Positions 58,292-64,000 of a DNA stretch of 64,000 bases are shown here, in pieces. Below the pieces are notes generated by a model, which made no database searches, was not told the DNA's origin, and saw nothing but the letters and a program-made list of their open reading frames with translations. Location of the stretch: NCBI GenBank assembly GCA_041300525.1, contig JBGLNJ010000001.1:4774001-4838000 (forward strand), read 5' to 3'. The DNA comes from JBGLNJ01 sp041300525 (GTDB taxonomy: Bacteria; Chloroflexota; Anaerolineae; Fen-1058). A program made the translations under genes and the position numbers. Each line of letters starts with the position of its first letter. Positions within the stretch are counted from its first letter, which is position 1.

Positions 58292-58690
58292 TTACAAGCG
58301 CGGCGGGCGGCGAGTCAGAACGTCAGTCTGGCTGCCTGGCCCGTCGAGGAGAAGAATCAGCTTGTCGAGGACATTGCGGCCCAACAGAACACTGTCGCCG
58401 ATATCGTCTGCCACTACCTCGACGCCCGGCAATTGATGTCCATCCACTTCCAGGTCTACGAGGTAAACTGTCACCGGTCGCCACTCGCCCCAATGGCTGC
58501 ACAGCCGGGTCTGATAGAGTTCATCGGCCTGGATGGCTTTTAGTTGCGCGGTGGTCGCCAACGTGGCATCAGTGCCCGTATCGAGCAAGGCTGGCGACGC
58601 TGATGTTTCTGTCGTTTCTCCAACTGGGCGAATGACAACCGGCAGGCCGGGAAACTGCCAGGCAAAGGTGGCGTCGTAGGGATGGGACAT
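58292..58690 (-). CDS. Retropepsin-like aspartic protease-like protein
   Basis: 132 residues: AWQFPGLPVVIRPVGETTET, SPALLDTGTDATLATTAQLK (the DTG active site) and IGDSVLLGRNVLDKLILLLD (GRNVLNxL). Single-domain bacterial clan AA proteins of this kind are widespread without known substrates. It is coupled to the DUF5678-like gene (stop and start overlap TAATG). Confidence 0.72.
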   Translation of the reverse strand: MSHPYDATFAWQFPGLPVVIRPVGETTETSASPALLDTGTDATLATTAQLKAIQADELYQTRLCSHWGEWRPVTVYLVDLEVDGHQLPGVEVVADDIGDSVLLGRNVLDKLILLLDGPGSQTDVLTRRPPRL

Positions 58691-58950
58691 TATCGCATCT
58701 CCAGACGGGGGTTGTGGATTGTATACACTGGCGGCTCGGCCCAATCGGCGTGGACGATCAGCACGGGCGCATGACCGAAGCGCGCTCGCATGCGCAGGTA
58801 AAGTGACCGTTGATCTGGATCGTGATCAACCACCTGCCCGTCGCGCACAGCCACAAATTCGCCTTGATAGCGTTGTCGCTCGCCGTGTGGACGCGCGTAC
58901 CAGGTTGCTTGCTCGGCGGCCAATTGGCTGCGTTGCTCTGTAGGCGACAC
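58690..58950 (-). CDS. DUF5678-like protein
   Basis: 86 residues: TWYARPHGERQRYQGEFVAV, RDGQVVDHDPDQRSLYLRMR and FGHAPVLIVHADWAEPPVYT. DUF5678 proteins (YxGEWVA...GxVVDHxxD) commonly sit before retropepsin-like genes; the pair could be a conflict or regulatory module. Stop overlaps the next start. Confidence 0.7.
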   Translation of the reverse strand: MSPTEQRSQLAAEQATWYARPHGERQRYQGEFVAVRDGQVVDHDPDQRSLYLRMRARFGHAPVLIVHADWAEPPVYTIHNPRLEMR

Positions 58951-59069
58951 TGCGCCGGCCTTGTCCCCCGGTTGCCGCCAGCCCGCCTCGTGATTACCTT
59001 ATACGCTTCCCCAGGTTGTCAGGGCATGGCCTTGTCCATCGGGGTCCCACACGCTTTTCTTCCAAGGAG

Positions 59070-59292
59070 TAAGTACAAATGGCCGTTTTATCGACCACGG
59101 AAACCGGCGGCAAATTGATTACCATAGAGATTGACGAATCCAGGTATAGAAAGGCAGTGGACAATTTCAGGAAATCCGGCCTCTCTGAATACATCGATGC
59201 ACGGCTCGCGAATGCGCATGCGTTGGTCCCCCGATTGCAGGGACCGTTCGACTTCGTCTTCTCCGACGCTGACAAGGAGTGGTACAAGAATT
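59070..59292 (+). pseudogene. Internal fragment of an O-methyltransferase (class I SAM)
   Basis: About 70 residues, GGKLITIEIDESRYRKAVDN then FRKSGLSEYIDARLANAHAL and PFDFVFSDADKEWYKN. These are the middle motifs of CCoAOMT-like methyltransferases. Both ends are missing: the upstream motif I and the downstream domain are replaced near 59070 and 59292 (TAA at 59292-59294). Confidence 0.65.
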
Positions 59293-59294
59293 AA

Positions 59295-60828
59295 AGCCGG
59301 GCCGACCAACAACTGGATCAACCCCGACGAGCTCAAGCAGACCATGCGGGGCCTCTACAACGGCTGCATGAAGGGCCGCACGCTGTACGTCATTCCGTTC
59401 TCGATGGGGGCGATCGGGTCGCCCATGGCCAAGATCGGCGTCGAAATCACCGATAGCCCCTACGTCGTCTGCAACATGCACATCATGACTCGCGTCGGGA
59501 TCAAGGTGATCGAGGCCCTCGGCGTTGACGGAGACTTTATCCCCTGCCTTCACTCGATTGGCGCTCCCCTTGAGAAAGGGCAACCCGATGCGCTCTGGCC
59601 CTGCGCGCCGATGGAAAAGAAATACATCAGCCATTTCCCGGATGAAAACTTGACCTGGTCGTTTGGCTCCGGCTATGGCGGCAATGCGCTGCTGGGCAAG
59701 AAATGCCTGGCGCTGCGCATTGCCTCCGCCATGGCCCGGCGTGAAGGCTGGATGGCGGAGCACATGCTGATCTTGCGGCTGACCAACCCCGCCGGGAAAC
59801 AATTCCACATCGCCGCCGCCTTTCCCTCGGCCTGCGGCAAGACCAACCTGGCGATGATTCAGCCGACCCTTCCGGGATGGAAAGGCGAGACGATTGGCGA
59901 TGACATCGCCTGGATGAAGATCGGCCCCGACGGGCGTCTGTATGCCATCAATCCCGAATGTGGCTTCTTTGGCGTCGCGCCCGGCACCTCGCACCAATCC
60001 AACCCGGCGGCGATGGACACGCTGAAACGGAACATCATCTTTACCAACTGCGCGCTGACCGACGAGGGCGATATCTGGTGGGAGGGCATGAACGGCGCTC
60101 CGGCGCACGCCATAGATTGGAAAGGCCGCGATTGGGCGCCGGGCAATCCTGAACCGGCAGCGCATCCGAATGCTCGCTTCACCGCGCCGGCTGAACAGTG
60201 CCCGGTGATTTCTCCCGACTGGGAAAAACCAGAAGGCGTACCGATAGATATTTTCGTCTTTGGCGGTCGCCGCGCCGGCGTCGTGCCGCTGGTGGCCGAA
60301 GCGTTCAACTGGGATCACGGCGTTTTTCTGGGGGCCACCGCCTCCTCGGAAACGACCGCGGCCAACATTGGCGCGGTGGGCAACCTCCGGCGCGATCCCT
60401 TTGCCATGCAGCCGTTCTGCGGCTACAACATGGCCGACTATTTCCAGCATTGGCTGGACATGGGAGACCGGCTGGCAGGCCACGCGCCACGAATTTTCTA
60501 CGTCAACTGGTTCCGCAAGACGCCGGATGGCAAGTGGCTATGGCCCGGCTATGGCGAAAACAGCCGCGTCCTCAAGTGGATGTGCGAGCGCGTGGATGGC
60601 AAGATCGGGGCCAGGCAAACGCCGATCGGCTTCTTGCCCAACGACGGCGACCTGGATTTGACGGGCCTTGATCTTGCGCGCGAAAATGTAAAGGAACTCT
60701 TGAGAGTTGACCCAGAAGCCTGGAAAGCCGAAGCGCCGGACATTGAGAAGCATTTCGCGCAATTCGGCGACCGCCTGCCCGAACGCCTGAAGAGGCAGCT
60801 CGTCGAGCTTGAATCGCGGCTGGGATAA
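59295..60828 (+). CDS. pckG: Phosphoenolpyruvate carboxykinase (GTP), 5'-truncated
   Basis: About 510 residues of GTP-dependent PEPCK: WINPDELKQTMRGLYNGCMK, GRTLYVIPFSMGAIGSPMAK, the Cys-containing P-loop FPSACGKTNLAMIQPT, GDDIAWMKIGPDGRLYAINP, EDP-type NPAAMDTLKRNIIFTNCALT, and RVLKWMCERVDGKIG. It converts oxaloacetate and GTP to PEP. About 90 N-terminal residues are missing at the join near 59294. The family is normally about 600 residues. A strong hairpin terminator follows. Confidence 0.93.
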
Positions 60829-61151
60829 GCCGATTCGCGCATGAGACGAAGGACAAAAGACGAACGACGAAGGCAGATTTCGTCGTTCGTCTTTTATTCC
60901 TGTCGTTTGTCCTCGTGTGTAACCTGTTGTATACTTTTGACACCGTCGAATAAACGCTTTTACAGAGAACGCTCCACTGCCGGTTCGCCCGCACGCGAAG
61001 CGCAACTGCGGGCGGAACGAATTTACAAGATTCGTGATACTGCCCAGTTGAGTGTCAATCCGACCGTCGGCGGGCCGACTTGTGTGCCAGCGGTAGCAGA
61101 AATGTCCGACCCCCATTGCCGGACGTTTGGCTGTACGGAGCAAAGCTGCCC
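60829..61151. other. Intergenic region with terminator, no gene
   Basis: It holds the pckG terminator (60855-60895). The rest shows no domain-bearing frame; GTTGTATACTTT near 60930 may contain a -10 box for the histidine kinase. Confidence 0.5.
60855..60895 (+). terminator. 17-bp perfect-stem terminator after pckG
   Basis: AAAAGACGAACGACGAA (60855-60871) pairs perfectly with 60879-60895 around a 7-nt loop. The A/T ends make it work in both directions. Confidence 0.85.
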
Positions 61152-62125
61152 ATGCACTGGACACCCTATCTGCTGATTCCCCTCGCGTCAGCAACGCTGT
61201 CGGTCAGCATAGCGATCTATAGCTGGCGGCATTGGCGTACCCCGATCGTGACCTGGTTCGCGCTTGCTGTGCTGGCCCAGGCGGGCTGGTCGCTCGGCTA
61301 CCTGTTCGAAATTGCCAGCGCCGGCCTGGGCGCTAAAATCTTTTGGGATAATGTCCAGTTTCTAGCCGCCGATATTGCGCCCGCCGCCTTGCTAGCCTTT
61401 GCGCTGCACTATGCCGGGCTGCGCAAGTGGCTGACACGCCGCACTTTTATTCTGCTGTCTATTCACCCCATCGTTGATTTCCTTCTGGTTTGGACTGATG
61501 GTCTGCACGGGCTGGTGCGGCAAAACCCTGTGCTGATCACCCTCGGCGACTTGAGCGCGCTATCCTACGCATACGGCCTCTGGTTTTCGATCAGTGTTTG
61601 CTACCTCTACATGCTGGTGCTGTTTGCCGTTGGGCTGCTTATCGGCAAAGCCGTTCGCTCACGCCGCCTGTATCGCCAGCAGATCGGCGTCATCGTCCTC
61701 AGCGTGACCATCCCGTGGAGCGGCACAGCTTTGACCGTGCTAGGCCAGTTGCCGCTCCCCATCCCTCACCTGGATATATCGCCCATGACGTCCATCATCA
61801 GCGCCCTGGTATGGATCTGGGGGGCGCGGCGCTTCCGGATGTTTGACGTCATGCCCATCACTCGACACATCGTCATCGAGAGCGTGAGCGACGGCGTAAT
61901 TGTGCTGGACGCCCAGAACCGCGTCTTGGACGTGAACCCGGCGGCGCAACAGATGATCGGCGTTGCGGCTGACCAGGCGGTGGGACAACCTGTCGTCCAG
62001 GTGTTGGAGCTGGACCAGAAAGGTCTCGCTCAAGAGTTGTCCGGCCTCACCGAAATCGCGATGGGCCGCAAGCCCGATCAACGCTACTTTAGCCTCCGCT
62101 TCTCGTCACTGGGCGACGAGCGCGA
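61152..62125 (+). CDS. Membrane sensor (histidine kinase 7TM + PAS), 3'-truncated
   Basis: About 325 residues. An N-terminal seven-helix sensor (HisK_N_7TM-like: LIPLASATLSVSIAIYSWRH, ALAVLAQAGWSLGYLFEIAS, FAVGLLIGKAVRS) is followed by a PAS domain (HIVIESVSDGVIVLDAQNRV, LDVNPAAQQMIGVAADQAVG, VVQVLELDQKGLAQELSG). A kinase or GGDEF module should come next but is lost near 62125, where an oppositely oriented ABC ATPase fragment begins. ATG 61152 is preferred as the first Met before helix 1. Confidence 0.82.
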
Positions 62126-62129
62126 ATAT

Positions 62130-62526
62130 CCATCGGCAGCATGACGTTTTCCACCGCCGTCAGTGTGGGCAGCAACTGAAAGAATTGGAACACGACGCCG
62201 ATGGTGCGCCCGCGCCACACGGCGGTCTGGCCTTCGTTGAGCTTGTTCACCAGCGTGCCGCCCACGATCACGTCGCCGGAGGTGGGCCGGTCAATGCCCG
62301 TGATCATGTTGATCAGCGTGGACTTGCCGCAGCCCGACTTGCCCACGATGGTGACAAACTCGCCCGCGCGGATTTGCAGATCAACGCCTCTGAGCGCCGT
62401 GAATTTGCCCGCCGCGCTCTCAAAGGTCTTGACCACGCCGCGCAAGTCCACCAGGTAGCCGTTGCGTGCAACGCCGTTTTCGTGACCTTGGCTCGCGATG
62501 GATGGATTACACTTCAAGCCCCACAT
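62130..62526 (-). CDS. LolD/MacB-type ABC transporter ATPase, 3'-truncated
   Basis: About 130 residues: VDLRGVVKTFESAAGKFTAL, Walker A VGKSGCGKSTLINM and the Q-loop region GVVFQFFQLLPTLTAVENVM. Signature, Walker B and H-loop are missing because of the join near 62130. Such ATPases drive FtsX-type permeases; the permease fragment at 19495-21204 is a candidate partner from the same genome. Confidence 0.82.
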
Positions 62527-62547
62527 GACACACCCGCCAAAAACCTT

Positions 62548-62784
62548 TCAGCCGCGTCGTGATACGCCCGGGTCGAGTTCGACGCGCCGCACGGAAACGA
62601 GCGTCAGGCCCAGGTCGTGGATCTGCCGCAAGACGCCGTACAGCGCCGATTGATCCGGCAATACGCCGGACAGCATCGCCTCGCCATTCGGCTGATTTTC
62701 AATCGCCATTCCGCCGAACCATCCGCCCCATTGGTCGGACAGGTGCCCCACAACCTGAATCACATAGCGCGCTGGCTGGCTCAT
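62548..62784 (-). CDS. Conserved hypothetical protein of Chloroflexota type
   Basis: 78 residues: YVIQVVGHLSDQWGGWFGGM, AMLSGVLPDQSALYGVLRQI and HDLGLTLVSVRRVELD. A common small protein with a beta-alpha-beta fold found in Anaerolineae, often beside ABC genes. No function known. Start at ATG 62784 (GGGGAGGAACAAG upstream on the minus strand). Confidence 0.65.
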   Translation of the reverse strand: MSQPARYVIQVVGHLSDQWGGWFGGMAIENQPNGEAMLSGVLPDQSALYGVLRQIHDLGLTLVSVRRVELDPGVSRRG

Positions 62785-62910
62785 CTTGTTCCTCCCCTTG
62801 CGCACCAGTCTAGCTCAAAACCGGGTGGACTGTCGTCCATCCAAAGTTGGATTGGCGGGTGGAAAGACCGAGAGGAGGAAAACCAGCGGGCCAGAGGAAC
62901 GTACTTAGAT

Positions 62911-64000
62911 TTACAGCAATGCCAACTCGCGGGCGCGAGCGGCGGCTTGCGTGCGGCTCTCTACGCCGAGCTTGCCAAAGACGCGGTTGACGTGGGTCTT
63001 GACCGTGCTCACGGCAATGACGAGCTGGTCGGCGATTTCTTGATTCGACAGGCCGTCGGCAATGAGGCGCAATACGTCCAGTTCTCGCTCGCTCAACGAT
63101 TCAACGATTTTGGATTGTGGATTTCGGATTTCGGTCGGCGGCTTGTTGGCAGGGCCTGGTTTGTCGCCGAATGCCAAGAGCAACTTGTTGACGTAGGCAA
63201 GTAATCTTGGGTTACGTTCTCCAATCCGAAATCCGAAATCCGAAATCAAAGATCGCATGGGTGTGCCTTCGTCCACAAAGACGCGCACATAGCCTGCCGG
63301 CGCGGCCAGCTCGAGCGCGCGTTCCAGCGCATCCAGAGCCTGGGCCGTGTCGCCCAACGCGCGGTGCGCCAATGCCTGGAGCGCCAGCCATTCGATGACG
63401 ACGCCGGTCCGTCCGCGCTGCTCGGCGGCCTGCGTCTGCCGCTCGATCACGTCAAGCGCTTGGACTGCCTGCCCTTGCGCCAGCCACAGGCGAACCAACG
63501 CCAGATTCATCAACTCGACGACGGCATAGGGCTGCGCTGCTTGCCCTTCGCCGCTAAAGAGTGGTGCGAACTCGCGCACCCACCGATCAGCCTCGTCCAG
63601 GCGGCCTTGCGCCACCCACAGACGGACTTTATGACTTCCGACCAGCAGATCGTCCATCACGCTTAAATCGGACTTGCGAGCCAGTTGCGCCGCCTTTTGC
63701 ATCATTGCGTTCGCGGCTGGCTCGTTCCCTTGCGCTTGCCGGGTGCGCGCCAGGCTCACATAGCCGTCCATCGCGGCCATTTCTTCCCACTGCTGGCACA
63801 GCGGTAGACCCTTGTCCAACAGTTGCGCGGCCTCATCCAGCCGGCCCTGGAGGCGGCGCACTTCGCCCAGGCCATTGTAGGCCATGCCCAGCAAAGCCAA
63901 TAATCGCCCGTCCAGCTCGAACTCGAGCGCCTGCTCGTATATCTCGGCGGCCCGATCCAGTTGGCCCAGGTAGGTTTGCTGCTCGGCCCACTGGCAGCGA
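62911..64000 (-). CDS. LuxR/MalT-type regulator, C-terminal part running off the window
   Basis: The frame is open to base 64000, so the gene starts beyond it. About 300 residues of TPR repeats (MAYNGLGEVRRLQGRLDEAA, MALVRLWLAQGQAVQALDVI, ALAHRALGDTAQALDALERA) are followed by a LuxR helix-turn-helix (LSERELDVLRLIADGLSNQE, IADQLVIAVSTVKTHVNRVF). MalT-like regulators also carry an N-terminal AAA+ domain. An in-frame tandem repeat ATCCGAA encodes ISDFGFRIGERNP around residue -80 from the end, and NPQSKI appears near it. Confidence 0.85.
   Translation of the reverse strand, partial: RCQWAEQQTYLGQLDRAAEIYEQALEFELDGRLLALLGMAYNGLGEVRRLQGRLDEAAQLLDKGLPLCQQWEEMAAMDGYVSLARTRQAQGNEPAANAMMQKAAQLARKSDLSVMDDLLVGSHKVRLWVAQGRLDEADRWVREFAPLFSGEGQAAQPYAVVELMNLALVRLWLAQGQAVQALDVIERQTQAAEQRGRTGVVIEWLALQALAHRALGDTAQALDALERALELAAPAGYVRVFVDEGTPMRSLISDFGFRIGERNPRLLAYVNKLLLAFGDKPGPANKPPTEIRNPQSKIVESLSERELDVLRLIADGLSNQEIADQLVIAVSTVKTHVNRVFGKLGVESRTQAAARARELALL

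Noticed and set aside
59167..60483. 438-codon minus-strand frame opposite pckG
   Set aside because: No domain features, and pckG is unmistakable on the other strand.
1..64000. tRNA or rRNA genes
   Set aside because: No stretch with a recognisable T-loop plus acceptor pairing or conserved rRNA core was found by eye.

Overview
The window looks like a metagenome-assembled, scaffold-like sequence rather than one intact chromosome stretch. Much of it reads like an uncultured Chloroflexota (Anaerolineae-like) genome: the evidence is the style of its proteins (PH-domain protein, peptide deformylase, fused spermidine synthase, MutL, BTAD regulator, LuxR regulator), TTGnnn-17-TAnAAT promoters, and palindromic repeats that sit inside coding sequence. 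Into this are set blocks that read like Proteobacteria: a type III polyketide synthase operon (2.2-4.3 kb), a MutT/ThiE fusion with YacG (8-9 kb), a collagen-like BON lipoprotein (9.7 kb), a QseB/QseC-type two-component pair (11.6-13.7 kb) and a C39-peptidase/secreted-protein cluster (31-33.7 kb). At many borders two unrelated genes are both cut mid-frame, and a 20-nt stretch identical to the start of the Illumina TruSeq adapter sits at 13722-13741 exactly at one border. I therefore treat most hybrid reading frames as assembly joins. Taxonomic statements are inferences from protein character, not from a search.

Layout: 0-2.2 kb envelope polysaccharide genes; 2.2-4.3 kb methyltransferase and type III PKS; 4.3-5.8 kb broken fragments (CheB, MBL); 5.8-7.7 kb ornithine aminotransferase and DinB; 8-13.7 kb proteobacterial pieces; 13.7-16.5 kb PH domain, def, ChrB-like, a DUF433/DUF5615 toxin-antitoxin-like pair and a collapsed MetH/MetF-like gene; 16.6-24.9 kb secreted phospholipase-D/lamin-tail protein, MFS and FtsX fragments, IS1182-like remnant, YqeB and HemW; 25-28 kb a minus-strand phage head-tail cassette carrying a glycosyltransferase and two methyltransferases; 28-30.9 kb Uma2, fused spermidine synthase, MFS; 31-33.7 kb the C39/secreted-protein cluster; 34-39.3 kb ATPase, nucleotidyltransferase cluster, HEAT-repeat and DinB-like proteins; 39.3-42.3 kb a minus-strand amino-sugar/tagatose operon; 42.3-42.8 kb a tandem promoter array; 42.86-44.3 kb an IS66-family element; 44.4-53.6 kb regulators, aldo/keto reductase, HEPN/MNT pair, LspA, TPR lipoprotein and MBL hydrolase; 53.6-56.5 kb phage capsid genes; 56.5-64 kb MutL, HEPN, retropepsin-like pair, PEPCK, histidine kinase N-terminus, ABC ATPase and a LuxR regulator running off the end.

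The two most interesting structures are: (1) 42287-42777, five minus-strand promoters, each TTGACA + exactly 17 bp + a -10 hexamer; in four of them the same block TCGTTGCGCC begins exactly 6 nt after the -10, i.e. at the expected +1, after a C-rich discriminator. This resembles a multi-promoter rRNA leader with a common leader motif, or an array of small RNA genes. (2) 30916-33253, secreted proteins sharing an N-terminal D(E)QEL..LRG leader-like motif and a C-terminal IQNS..N..IQN repeat, grouped around a periplasmic C39 peptidase and next to an outer-membrane beta-barrel end: a candidate Fap-like (functional amyloid) export system. Palindromic repeats with covarying arms (49555, 50711) or inserted in frame into mutL and hemW are further signals. 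No tRNA, rRNA gene or CRISPR array was seen.
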